This document shows positions 10,339-17,992 of a DNA stretch of 23,028 nucleotides, piece after piece (positions within the stretch are counted from its first letter, which is position 1; each line of letters opens with the position of its first letter). Made by a program: the position numbers and the translations under genes. The stretch lies in IMG/VR virus record IMGVR_UViG_3300025853_000706, positions 1 to 23,028 of that record; one strand, 5' to 3'. This DNA is from a virus. Under the pieces are notes generated by a model. It was given only the letters and a program-made list of their open reading frames with translations. It did not search any database and was not told the DNA's origin.

Positions 10339-10676
10339 GCAAGACAGCAGCATGGCAGAGAAAAGAAGGTCAGAACCCAGCAGGTGGCCTCAACGCTGCC
10401 GGACGCGCATCTTACAAGGCTCAAACAGGCGGCACACTCAAAGCCCCAGTGAAGGGCGGCGCAGATACACCGCAGAAACTGAGGCGCAAAGGAAGTTTTT
10501 TGACACGCATGGGTTCCGCAAAGGGGCCACTAAAGGATGAGAAGGGCAGACCTACTCGTTTAAAGAAGGCATTAGTTGCGTGGGGTCACAGTGGTGACAA
10601 GGCTAGTGCCGTTTCAAAGGGTCGCTCACTTCTCAAGCGTTACCAGAACACAAAGAAAAGGAAAGCCAATGCCTAA
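10335..10676 (+). CDS. DUF6321-like small protein
   Basis: The 113-residue product contains AAWQRKEGQNPAGGLNAAGR, SYKAQTGGTLKAPVKGG, then SFLTRMGSAKGPLKDEKGRP and a basic end. This matches the pattern of DUF6321 as I recall it ('AWxRKEGKNPxGGLNxxGRxSY', then 'RRKSFCARMxGMKGPxK.ekGkPTRKxLALrxW'). It is common in marine phages and has no known role; conserved Gly, Arg and the basic charge suggest nucleic-acid contact. The ATG overlaps the upstream stop (ATGA). Confidence 0.75.
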   Translation: MSKTAAWQRKEGQNPAGGLNAAGRASYKAQTGGTLKAPVKGGADTPQKLRRKGSFLTRMGSAKGPLKDEKGRPTRLKKALVAWGHSGDKASAVSKGRSLLKRYQNTKKRKANA

Positions 10677-10821
10677 TGTCGCTGGAAAAAGTTACGCCTA
10701 CAATGCTGCTGGTAAGAAGAAAGCAAAGAAAGCCGCGCAGAGTTTACTCACTAAGCAACAGAGAACGCTTCCGAAGGCTATCCAAGCCAGCATCGTTAAG
10801 AAGAAGATGGAGAAGGCATAA
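10669..10821 (+). CDS. 50-residue basic hypothetical protein
   Basis: From the ATG at 10669 (AAAGGAAAGCCA upstream) the product reads MPNVAGKSYAYNAAGKKKAK and continues with a Lys/Gln/Ala helix ending VKKKMEKA. The frame is open upstream to 10576 but that part overlaps the previous gene. It overlaps that gene by eight bases and the next by one (TAATG). The 'GKxYxYxxAGxKKAK' start is shared by small marine-phage proteins I recall. Role unknown. Confidence 0.65.
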   Translation: MPNVAGKSYAYNAAGKKKAKKAAQSLLTKQQRTLPKAIQASIVKKKMEKA

Positions 10822-11384
10822 TGGCAGGTGAAGTTACAGACCCTAGAGCAAAACTTGCTTTAGCTGCTGGTGGGGCAACGGCTGCTGGCGCAACTCTTGC
10901 GGCTGGCAAGATTGCAAGCAAAAAAAAATCATCAGCGGCTAGGCGCGAGTCAATTAGAAAAGAAACTCCTGCACAGCGCAGCAGGGCATTAAAAAATATT
11001 GCTAGTCGTGATCGCGCTTTTGCAGATGCACAAAAAAGCAATGCAAATAAAATGAAACAGATGAGGGCAGCATCGGCAGCAGCAAACAAAGCTGTAGTAG
11101 AGGCAGCGGAAAAAGCTGAAAAAAGAATTGCTGAGTTGCGTAAAATTAGAGATGCAGACATTAGCACAAGACAAAAACTAACTAAAAATGCTCATATAAA
11201 AAATCAAAGAAACATAATTAAAGGCAAGGCTCCAAAGACATTGTTACAGATTGCAAAGTCTGTAGGGCTTAGAAGTATTCCAGCAGTTGGCGCGTTCATA
11301 TCTGCGTTCTCCTCAACATCTGCTGGCAAAGGCTCTGATCGCGGCTTACCAAGTCGTAACTACAAATTCACACCAAAGGATTAA
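10821..11384 (+). CDS. Ala/Lys-rich helical protein
   Basis: The 187-residue product starts MAGEVTDPRAKLALAAGGAT, with an Ala/Gly-rich hydrophobic segment at about 11-31 that might be a weak membrane or packing helix, then a long basic coiled coil (about 45-125) with AEKAEKRIAELRKIRDAD. A less charged block (about 140-170: TLLQIAKSVGLRSIPAVGAF) follows. A structural or internal-virion role would fit the composition, but no family is known. Start by TAATG coupling. Confidence 0.65.
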   Translation: MAGEVTDPRAKLALAAGGATAAGATLAAGKIASKKKSSAARRESIRKETPAQRSRALKNIASRDRAFADAQKSNANKMKQMRAASAAANKAVVEAAEKAEKRIAELRKIRDADISTRQKLTKNAHIKNQRNIIKGKAPKTLLQIAKSVGLRSIPAVGAFISAFSSTSAGKGSDRGLPSRNYKFTPKD

Positions 11385-11387
11385 ACG

Positions 11388-11639
11388 ATGACTAAGTATC
11401 AAAAACATGATGGCTCAGTCTATGAAGGCCCAGTTCTTGTTATGCCTGATGGACGCATTAAATCTGGGGCTACACTAACTGCTGACTCTGTTCGTTTGTT
11501 TCTAATGCCAGAGCGTTCACGAGATGCAGATGGTGGCTTTCAATCTGATGACCCTTCTACGCCACAAGTCAATGAAGCTTGGGTTGGCGGCAAAGCACCT
11601 AAGAAAAAGGCTGTGAGGAAAAAGAAAAATGGCAGTTAA
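11388..11639 (+). CDS. 83-residue hypothetical protein with basic tail
   Basis: The product starts MTKYQKHDGSVYEGPVLVMP and carries PDGRIKSGATLTADSVRLFL, a small beta-rich N-terminal part, then a polar linker and a Lys-rich tail (GGKAPKKKAVRKKKNGS). The tail overlaps the next gene's start by 11 bases. A weak site lies upstream of the ATG (AAAGGATTAAACG). Family not recognised. Confidence 0.6.
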   Translation: MTKYQKHDGSVYEGPVLVMPDGRIKSGATLTADSVRLFLMPERSRDADGGFQSDDPSTPQVNEAWVGGKAPKKKAVRKKKNGS

Positions 11640-11796
11640 CGCAGCGGGTAATTACACCAAGCCTACTATGCGTAAGTCTTTATTCAATCGCATCAAGGCT
11701 GGTAGCAAAGGTGGTGCTAGTGGTCAATGGTCAGCGCGTAAGGCGCAGATGCTTGCCAAAGCTTACAAAGCCAAAGGCGGGGGTTACACTTCGTGA
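11629..11796 (+). CDS. DUF5872-like 55-residue basic protein
   Basis: The product starts MAVNAAGNYTKPTMRKSLFN and continues with GSKGGASGQWSARKAQMLAK and ends KAKGGGYTS. The 'AGNYTKPxxRxxLxxxIKxGSKGGxxGQWSARKAQxL...YKxxGGGY' pattern is the DUF5872-type module found in phages and some large DNA viruses. It is short and basic and probably binds nucleic acid or packs in the head. It is a real gene below the usual length cutoff: it overlaps the genes on both sides (by 11 and four bases) and carries the conserved motif in full. Confidence 0.75.
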   Translation: MAVNAAGNYTKPTMRKSLFNRIKAGSKGGASGQWSARKAQMLAKAYKAKGGGYTS

Positions 11797-12038
11797 AGAA
11801 GCCGCAAAAATCTTTAATGAATTGGACAAAGCAGAAGTGGCGCACCAAGTCAGGCAAGCCATCTACTCAAGGATCAAAGGCTACTGGTGAGCGTTACTTG
11901 CCTGCCGCTGCAATCAAAGCTATGTCTAGCTCTCAGTATGCAGCATCTTCTAAGAAGAAACGTGAAGACAAGTCAAAAGGCAAGCAGTTTTCTAAGCAGC
12001 CTAAAGCTGCGGCTGCAATAGCAAAGAGGTACAGATGA
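11793..12038 (+). CDS. Small basic 'TKSGKPSTQG' protein, GTG start
   Basis: The 81-residue product has KQKWRTKSGKPSTQGSKATG, ERYLPAAAIKAMSSSQYAAS and GKQFSKQPKAAAAIAKRYR. This is a well-marked small family (W-x-TKSGKxSxxxxxATGERYLP...ALs..eYaats..Kr....GKQf.kQPkkia) seen in phages and large DNA viruses, usually next to the DUF5872-like one. The function is unknown. The start is GTG, overlapping the previous TGA by four bases. The two families stand side by side here as separate genes. Confidence 0.75.
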   Translation: MKKPQKSLMNWTKQKWRTKSGKPSTQGSKATGERYLPAAAIKAMSSSQYAASSKKKREDKSKGKQFSKQPKAAAAIAKRYR

Positions 12039-12229
12039 GTTTTCTACACACACTCAAAGTAGAAGAGCGTGACCTGCTTCGCAAAATAGTGAAGAAAGTA
12101 CACCTTGTTCACCACCCAGAAGAATTTTGCAATGACCGCGAGGCTGATAAAGTTATAACCACAATTGGCCCAGAAGTTGTTGAACGTATGATTAAGTTCG
12201 GTAAGGACAACAAGGTTGACCAACTTTAA
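12035..12229 (+). CDS. 64-residue helical protein before the large terminase
   Basis: The product reads MSFLHTLKVEERDLLRKIVK and later HHPEEFCNDREADKVITTIG and PEVVERMIKFGKDNKVDQL. Small proteins of this pattern sit before terL in related marine phages, in my recollection. No catalytic motif is visible. It overlaps both the upstream gene (four bases) and terL (14 bases). It may be a terminase accessory; that is inference from position. Confidence 0.65.
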   Translation: MSFLHTLKVEERDLLRKIVKKVHLVHHPEEFCNDREADKVITTIGPEVVERMIKFGKDNKVDQL

Positions 12230-13736
12230 TTACAAGCCTGACGGCAATGTATTAAAACAATTTATGAAAGATGATAATTTCTTTCGTGGCATTCGTGGGC
12301 CGGTAGGTTCTGGTAAATCTGTTGGTTGTTGTGTCGAGGTGTTTCGCAGAGCCTTGATGCAAGAAAAAAACAAAGCTGGTTTACGCCGAAGCCGATGGGC
12401 AATCATCAGAAACACCAACCCACAATTGAGAACAACCACTATAAAAACTTGGCTTGACTGGTTTCCAGAAGACGAGTGGGGCAAGTTTATGTGGTCGGTT
12501 CCGTACACTCACTGGATTAAACAAGGTGATTTGGAACTAGAAGTAATCTTCCTAGCACTCGATAGGCCCGAAGATGTCAAAAAGTTACTCTCCCTTGAAC
12601 TCACTGGCATCTGGATCAATGAGGCTAGGGAGATACCTAAATCAATTATTGACGCATGTACTATGCGTGTTGGTCGTTTCCCTTCTATGCGTGATGGTGG
12701 GCCTAGTTGGTCTGGGGTCATCGCTGATACTAATGCTCCTGAGGAAGATCACTGGTGGCCTATCATGTCTGGTGAAGTTCCTGTGCCGGATCATATTCCG
12801 GTAGAGCAAGCGCGTATGCTTGTTAAGCCTGACAACTGGACATTTTATGTGCAACCATCTGGCATGATAGAAGAAACAGACAAGAACGGCTCTGTGCTTG
12901 ACTACAAAGAAAACAAAAAGGCAGAGAACTGCAAGAATATGCTGAAGAGTTATTACCCTAATTTAATTAGAGGTAAGACAAAAAGCTGGATTGATGTATA
13001 TGTAATGAATAAACTTGGCTCAATCCAAGAGGGGAAGCCGGTGTATCAAAGCTTTGTAAGCGAAACTCATATAGCAACAGAAGAAATACCTATTGCTCAT
13101 GGCGTTCCTTTGTACATTGGCATTGACTTCGGGCTTACACCAGCGGCTGTGTTTGGGCAAAAGGTTAGGGGCAGATGGCTAATACAATCAGAGATTGTTG
13201 CTATCGACATGGGAATTGTAAGGTTTGCAGAAGTGCTGCGCCAAGAGATTGCCACTAGATTTTCAAACCTAGATGTAAAAATATTTGGTGATCCGGCTGG
13301 TGACTTTCGCGCACAGACCGATGAAAGCACACCTTTTCAAATACTTAGAGGTGCTGGGCTAAGAGCAACCCCTGCCCCAAGCAACTCTGTTGATTTGCGA
13401 CTTGAGGCTGTCGCTTCTTCATTGAACAAAATGGTTGAAGGCAAGCCAGCATTTTTAATTGATAGACGTTGCCCAACACTTATTAAAGGCTTTGAAGGCG
13501 GGTATTGCTATCGGCGGATGCAAGTTTCTGGCGAACGATTTGATGACAAGCCTGATAAAAACATGTACTCACATATACATGACGCTCTTCAATATCTAAT
13601 GCTTGGTGCTGGTGAGGGCAGGGCTTTAATATCTGGTCAAAAACCTTTGAGAGCATTCAATGCAAAATCTGAATTTGATGTGTTTGCAAGAAAGCCAAAG
13701 CAGCAAAAGCGTCAAGGTCTTTGGGCAAGAATGTAA
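12216..13736 (+). CDS. terL: Terminase large subunit
   Basis: The 506-residue motor-nuclease has Walker A GPVGSGKS at 28-35, Walker B with the catalytic Glu in GIWINEARE (E136), and an RNase-H-like nuclease with D304 in YIGIDFGLTPAA, D359 in IFGDPAGD and D456 in HIHDALQYLML. It drives DNA into the head and cuts the concatemer. The start is TTG at 12216 with AAGGACAACAAGG upstream; the next in-frame ATG would be inside the N-terminal segment. Length is usual for T7/HK97-type large subunits. The C-terminus is basic and aromatic (RKPKQQKRQGLWARM). Separation from terS by nine small genes is the odd point. Confidence 0.93.
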   Translation: MTNFNYKPDGNVLKQFMKDDNFFRGIRGPVGSGKSVGCCVEVFRRALMQEKNKAGLRRSRWAIIRNTNPQLRTTTIKTWLDWFPEDEWGKFMWSVPYTHWIKQGDLELEVIFLALDRPEDVKKLLSLELTGIWINEAREIPKSIIDACTMRVGRFPSMRDGGPSWSGVIADTNAPEEDHWWPIMSGEVPVPDHIPVEQARMLVKPDNWTFYVQPSGMIEETDKNGSVLDYKENKKAENCKNMLKSYYPNLIRGKTKSWIDVYVMNKLGSIQEGKPVYQSFVSETHIATEEIPIAHGVPLYIGIDFGLTPAAVFGQKVRGRWLIQSEIVAIDMGIVRFAEVLRQEIATRFSNLDVKIFGDPAGDFRAQTDESTPFQILRGAGLRATPAPSNSVDLRLEAVASSLNKMVEGKPAFLIDRRCPTLIKGFEGGYCYRRMQVSGERFDDKPDKNMYSHIHDALQYLMLGAGEGRALISGQKPLRAFNAKSEFDVFARKPKQQKRQGLWARM

Positions 13737-13801
13737 ATTGTGCGTTGCGTTAATTGATTAATTGTGTTTATGCATAAATGATCTAATACAAGGAGATTAA
13801 C

Positions 13802-14014
13802 ATGTGTTTAGGTGGTGGCGGTAGCAAGCCCAAAGAAGACCCTGTTGTAAAACAAGAGCAAGAGTCTCAAAAAGCAGAAGAAACTCAGCAGAAAAAAGTT
13901 CGCAAGCAAGAAGCTTTATCTGATACTTTAACAACAATGCGTGGTGGTCGAGGTCGGCGTTCACTAATTAAAAGTGGCAGCGGTGGCATGGGCTTTTATA
14001 ACGAGTATCTATAA
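13802..14014 (+). CDS. Small MCLGGGG protein before the portal gene
   Basis: The 70-residue product starts MCLGGGGSKPKEDPVVKQEQ, has a Gln/Glu/Lys middle, and ends GRGRRSLIKSGSGGMGFYNE. The Gly-run start and the 'RGRRSLI..SGxGGxGF' end are recurrent in small proteins encoded next to portal genes of T7-like marine phages. AAGGAGATTAAC precedes the ATG. It overlaps the portal start by one base (TAATG). Function unknown; a minor head or connector protein is a reasonable guess. It resembles the 84-residue protein at 10084. Confidence 0.75.
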   Translation: MCLGGGGSKPKEDPVVKQEQESQKAEETQQKKVRKQEALSDTLTTMRGGRGRRSLIKSGSGGMGFYNEYL

Positions 14015-15591
14015 TGATAGTTAGCAATGATTCGCAGAATGGCGTGTATGAAGGCGAAAAAACTGCCCTCAAATATTTAAAGAAATATGAAAACGCCAAA
14101 TCGCAACGCGAAAACTTTTTGCCGTTGTTTGAAGAATGCTATGAATATGCATTACCTCAACGCGAATCATTTTATGCAGAGTCAGTAGGGCAAAGAAGAG
14201 ATGATAAAATTTTTGATGAAACGGCAGTTGTTGGCGTTCAAGAATTTGCTTCGCGCTTGCAGTCAGGCTTGGTTCCTAATTTTGCTAGATGGGCGGATTT
14301 TACTGCGGGGTCTGAAGTTCCGGCTGAAGAAAAAGATGAAGTTAATAATCAACTTGATGAAGTCACAGATTATGTCTTTGAGGTTATACAAAATTCAAAC
14401 TTTGGTCAGGAAGTTCACGAATCGTTTATGGACTTGGCGGTAGGCACAGGTGTCCTGTGCGCTATGGAAGGCGATGCAGTTAATCCTGTAATGTTTTCTG
14501 CAATACCATTACCTCATGTAGTTCTTGATACTGGCCCTGACGATCAGGTGGATCATGTCTATCGTGAGCGTTCTGTGCGTAATTCAGATATTCCTGTTAT
14601 GTATCCAAAGGCAAGCCTGTCAGACAAAATCTTACAAAGAATTAAAAACAATCCAGATGAACGCACTAAGATATTAGAAGTCGTTTGCCGTGACTATTCA
14701 ATAGTAAACCAAAAAGCATTCTTCTTTTATGCAATAGAAACAAACACTAAGCAGATAATTAAAGAAGAAAAATACACTGGCATTGGTTCAAATCCTTTTA
14801 TTTGTTTTCGCTGGTCTAAAGTATCTGGTGAGATTTATGGGCGTGGCCCATTGATGAATGCACTAAGCGCAATCAAAACAACCAATCTAACTATCGAACT
14901 AATCCTTGAGAATGCACAGATGGCTATTTCTGGTATCTATCAAATGGATGATGATGGTGTGATTAACCCAGATACAATTAACTTAGTCCCTGGCACGGTC
15001 ATACCAAAAGCCGCTGGGTCTATGGGTTTGCAGCCTGTTCAAGCTGCTGGGTCTTTTGATGTTGCTAACCTTGTTCTCAGTGATATGCGTTTAAATATTA
15101 AACGTGCGTTGTATAACGATATGCTTGGCAATCCTGATAAAACACCAGCATCTGCAACAGAAATAGCAGAACGTATGGCTGATTTATCTAGGCGTATTGG
15201 CTCTGCATTTGGAAGATTACAAGCAGAACTTGTGCAGCCTGTGCTGCAACGTGTTGTTTATATTCTAAAAAAACAAGGACGCATTGAACTGCCTACAATG
15301 AACGGCAGAGAAGTAAAGGTTCGTTCTGTTTCACCTCTTGCACAGGCGCAAGCTAATCAAGATATTTCCTCCGTAGCTAGATTTCTTGAACTTGTGCAAG
15401 GCAGATTTGGCCCAGAGCTAACAAACATTTTGATTAACTCAGAAGAAACTGCGGCATATCTAGCCAAGAAATTTGGTGTTCCTGATGTTCTTATTCGTGA
15501 TCTTGAAGAGCGTCAACGCATAGTGCAAATGGCGCAGCAAATGGCACAGCAACAACAAATGCAAGGAGGCCCGCCAATTGATCAAGGATAG
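14014..15591 (+). CDS. Portal / head-tail connector (T7 gp8-like)
   Basis: The 525-residue protein matches the Head-tail_con family (PF12236). Visible are an N-terminal ENFLPLFEECYEYALPQRES, SRLQSGLVPNFARWADFTAG, the acidic DTGPDDQVDHVYRERS, NPFICFRWSKVSGEIYGRGP and the C-terminal PASATEIAERMADLSRRIGS. Twelve copies form the channel for DNA between head and tail. The tail of the protein is Gln/Met rich (QMAQQMAQQQQMQGG). It ends inside the next gene's start. Length is close to T7 gp8 (536). Confidence 0.93.
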   Translation: MIVSNDSQNGVYEGEKTALKYLKKYENAKSQRENFLPLFEECYEYALPQRESFYAESVGQRRDDKIFDETAVVGVQEFASRLQSGLVPNFARWADFTAGSEVPAEEKDEVNNQLDEVTDYVFEVIQNSNFGQEVHESFMDLAVGTGVLCAMEGDAVNPVMFSAIPLPHVVLDTGPDDQVDHVYRERSVRNSDIPVMYPKASLSDKILQRIKNNPDERTKILEVVCRDYSIVNQKAFFFYAIETNTKQIIKEEKYTGIGSNPFICFRWSKVSGEIYGRGPLMNALSAIKTTNLTIELILENAQMAISGIYQMDDDGVINPDTINLVPGTVIPKAAGSMGLQPVQAAGSFDVANLVLSDMRLNIKRALYNDMLGNPDKTPASATEIAERMADLSRRIGSAFGRLQAELVQPVLQRVVYILKKQGRIELPTMNGREVKVRSVSPLAQAQANQDISSVARFLELVQGRFGPELTNILINSEETAAYLAKKFGVPDVLIRDLEERQRIVQMAQQMAQQQQMQGGPPIDQG

Positions 15592-15847
15592 GGAGTTTCT
15601 AGCCCTTGATGGATTTCGCCGTGATAAGAGTGAAGACACAAAAATAAACTTAAACATAGCTACACTATTCAATACAGATGCAGGGCGATCTGTATTGAAG
15701 TATTTACGTTCCATAACAATTGAACAGGTTAATGGTGCTGGCGTTTCTGACGCTGAACTGCGCCATATGGAAGGACAGCGATATATCGTTGGCCTCATTG
15801 AAACTCGTATGCAAAATGCACACAAAAACAAAGAGGTTAAGACATGA
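15578..15847 (+). CDS. Bbp19-like small virion-module protein, TTG start
   Basis: The 89-residue product starts (M)IKDREFLALDGFRRDKSEDT, includes IATLFNTDAGRSVLKYLR and ends with GQRYIVGLIETRMQNAHKNK. 'F..lF.T.aGr.vL..L' plus 'G.r..v..I...i' is the pattern of the Bbp19-like family found between portal and scaffold genes. TTG at 15578 is preceded by AAGGAGG eight bases upstream, which decides the start. It overlaps the portal gene by 14 bases and the scaffold gene by four. Confidence 0.75.
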   Translation: MIKDREFLALDGFRRDKSEDTKINLNIATLFNTDAGRSVLKYLRSITIEQVNGAGVSDAELRHMEGQRYIVGLIETRMQNAHKNKEVKT

Positions 15848-16569
15848 ACGAAGAAACACAAGTAGAAGATTCCGGCGTAGTTACTGAAGGCGGTGATCCA
15901 TTACTGCAAACAGATGAACAGGCTCGTCCAGAATGGTTGCCAGAAAAATTTAAAACAGCAGAGGACTTGGTAAATTCATATACAAGTCTTGAAGGAAAGC
16001 TTGGTCAAAAAGACGAGGACATTCGCAACGCTGTCATTGAAGAACTTAGTAATGAAGCATTTGCCAATCGTCCAGAAACTGCTGGTGACTACCAGTTGCC
16101 GGAAACAATTGACGATCAAATGGCTACTGATAATGAACTTCTTAAATGGTGGTCTGAAACTGCGTTTGAAAATGGGTACAGCCAAGAGCAGTTTGAAGAA
16201 GGTATTAATATGTATGCCGAAGCTCTTAACGCTGATGTGCCTGACTATGAGGCGGAAGTTTCTAAGTTAGGCGACAATGCTGAAGCTAGACAAGAAGCAG
16301 CAAGTTTATTTGCTAATCAATTCTTTGAAGAGCAACATCTTCCGGCTATTGAACGCATGTGTGAAACTGCTGATGGTATTGAAGCACTAGAGTTTATGAT
16401 GCAGTCAATGCAGCAAGGTGGGCCAGCTATTGACGGTCAGGCTGTGGCTACCATTACTCAAGATCAACTGAATCAAATGATGTTAGACCCTAGGTATCAC
16501 GACCCAGTTAAGCGAGATCAAACATTCATTGCTGAAGTAGATGCTGGCTTCAAACGTCTATATGGATAA
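15844..16569 (+). CDS. Scaffold / capsid assembly protein (T7 gp9-like)
   Basis: The 241-residue acidic protein has an unstructured N-terminus with RPEWLPEKFKTAEDLVNSYT and LEGKLGQKDEDIR, a helical middle, and the C-terminal LDPRYHDPVKRDQTFIAEVD / GFKRLYG typical of scaffolds that touch the capsid shell. The high acidic content and helix content agree with the T7 gp9 type. It directs procapsid assembly and leaves before or during packaging. It is placed between portal and capsid as usual, except that one extra gene (gp13-like) lies between it and the capsid. Confidence 0.88.
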   Translation: MNEETQVEDSGVVTEGGDPLLQTDEQARPEWLPEKFKTAEDLVNSYTSLEGKLGQKDEDIRNAVIEELSNEAFANRPETAGDYQLPETIDDQMATDNELLKWWSETAFENGYSQEQFEEGINMYAEALNADVPDYEAEVSKLGDNAEARQEAASLFANQFFEEQHLPAIERMCETADGIEALEFMMQSMQQGGPAIDGQAVATITQDQLNQMMLDPRYHDPVKRDQTFIAEVDAGFKRLYG

Positions 16570-17080
16570 GGAAGTTGGACGCATTGGGCGGCTGTCATTA
16601 GTAGAAGCTACCTTAAATCACGCTAGAATGATCGCTGACAGCCTTAGAATGTATGACGCTAGAGAGTGCCTTATATATGGCTTAACGCCGTTAGAGGCCC
16701 TTATAGAGCCGTTTACGGTAAAAGATAGCAGAACCTATGCTATAAAATTTAACGAAACTGTTATAGCTATGTGCGGAACTGTGCCTGTTTCAGAGGGTGT
16801 TGGCAGAGTTTGGATGCTCGGCACTGGCGGCGTTAATGAAAACTATCGTATTTTTTTGCGCGGTTGCAAGCCAGCAATAGATATATTGCAGGGCGAATAT
16901 GAGGTTGTAGAAAACTTTGTTCCACAAGATCATGTTGACACAATCATGTGGTTAACATGGTGTGGTTTTATATTTGATGAAGAGGTCTATAATATTCACG
17001 GTCACAACATGATGCGTTTTGTGCGTTGCAGAGAAAGAAAAAATAATGTTTATTACCTAGAACGGCCTGTAATGCATTGA
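16562..17080 (+). CDS. gp13-like protein with GNAT-like fold
   Basis: From the ATG at 16562 the 172-residue product begins MDKEVGRIGRLSLVEATLNH and has ARMIADSLRMYDARECLIYG, VIAMCGTVPVSEGVGRVWML, GTGGVNENYRIFLRGCKPAI and VDTIMWLTWCGFIFDEEV. This fits the T7 gp13 / DUF2833 family (PF11090): 'WmLGTd', 'flr...', then 'N.V...n...i.WL...GF'. The fold resembles GNAT acetyltransferases. In T7 it is an internal virion assembly protein placed after the tail genes; here it lies between scaffold and capsid. The frame is open upstream to 16541; neither start has a clear ribosome-binding site, so coupling to the scaffold stop is likely. Confidence 0.75.
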   Translation: MDKEVGRIGRLSLVEATLNHARMIADSLRMYDARECLIYGLTPLEALIEPFTVKDSRTYAIKFNETVIAMCGTVPVSEGVGRVWMLGTGGVNENYRIFLRGCKPAIDILQGEYEVVENFVPQDHVDTIMWLTWCGFIFDEEVYNIHGHNMMRFVRCRERKNNVYYLERPVMH

Positions 17081-17168
17081 GCGACCCATACGGACAATCG
17101 CATTGAAAGTGAAAAACAGACAACCGCAGTAAGTATATCAACCTTAATCCTATGAAGAGGACTGTAAA

Positions 17169-17981
17169 ATGGCGAATACAATTGACACCGCCTTTATTAA
17201 ACAGTTTGAATCAGAGGTTCACATGGCTTATCAGCGCATGGGTTCTAAACTGCGGAACACTGTGCGTACTGTATCAAGCGTCCGTGGGAACACTGTTCGA
17301 TTCCAAAAGATCGGAACAGGCTCTGCTTCAACTAAATCACGAAACGGTATGGTAACTCCAATGGAGTTGGCACACACCAACGTAGAAGCAACAATGTCTG
17401 ATTTCTATGCTGCCGAGTATATCGACAAGCTAGATGAATTGAAGACAAACATTGATGAGCGTCAAGCTGTAGCAAAATCTGCTGCTGCTGCCCTTGGTCG
17501 CAAGACTGATGAGATTCTTATCACTGCTATGGATGCTGGTGCAAACTCAACTCAAATTAGCGCAACTGGTGCTGCTCTTACAAAAGCAAACCTGTTAACC
17601 CTTTTTGAAACATTTGGTTCAGCTAACATCCCAGAAGATGGTGGGCGTTATCTTGCGATGCACCCAGCAGGTTATGCTGACTTGTTCAACATTACTGAGT
17701 TTGCTTCAAGTGACTTTGTTGGTGAGCAAAACCTACCATTTGCTGGCGGCATGACAATGAAAGAGTTTCTTGGTTTCAAGATTTTCTCTACATCAGCCGT
17801 TACTGCCGGTAAAAATATGGCGTATCACACATCATCTATAGGACTTGGTATCGGTGCAGACGTTACGACTGAACTAAACTATGTCCCAGAGCGTGTGTCA
17901 CACCTTGCAACCTCAATGATGTCCATGGGTTCTATTGTTATTGATGACAATGGTATCTATGAAGTCCTTGACAACAACTAG
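17169..17981 (+). CDS. Major capsid protein
   Basis: The 270-residue protein begins MANTIDTAFIKQFESEVHMA and carries RTVSSVRGNTVRFQKIGTGS, TMSDFYAAEYIDKLDELKTN, RKTDEILITAMDAGANSTQI and LNYVPERVSHLATSMMSMGS. This is an HK97-fold capsid of the Phage_capsid_2-like kind (PF19821): the early 'F.....................Fqkig', then 'a...d..D.i......dera..' helix, the 'D..i...........' spine helix and the ending 'GAdvt...~~~~~ Sm~~GaviId..gv'. It is shorter than T7 gp10A (345). GAAGAGGACTGTAAA precedes the ATG. It heads a pair with the decoration protein, and a hairpin follows them. Confidence 0.9.
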   Translation: MANTIDTAFIKQFESEVHMAYQRMGSKLRNTVRTVSSVRGNTVRFQKIGTGSASTKSRNGMVTPMELAHTNVEATMSDFYAAEYIDKLDELKTNIDERQAVAKSAAAALGRKTDEILITAMDAGANSTQISATGAALTKANLLTLFETFGSANIPEDGGRYLAMHPAGYADLFNITEFASSDFVGEQNLPFAGGMTMKEFLGFKIFSTSAVTAGKNMAYHTSSIGLGIGADVTTELNYVPERVSHLATSMMSMGSIVIDDNGIYEVLDNN

Positions 17982-17992
17982 GAGGATTAGAC

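Noticed and set aside
13737-13801. Possible promoter in the 65-base gap after terL
   Set aside because: AT-rich with TTGATT- and TAAATG-like boxes, but matches are weak and the neighbours read as one transcript.
15460-15861. 133-codon leftward frame
   Set aside because: Antisense to portal, Bbp19-like and scaffold genes and rich in Cys/Ser/Phe as expected for a shadow frame.
17297-17306. GTTCGATTCC resembling a tRNA T-arm
   Set aside because: Lies inside the well-supported capsid gene with no matching acceptor or anticodon arms.
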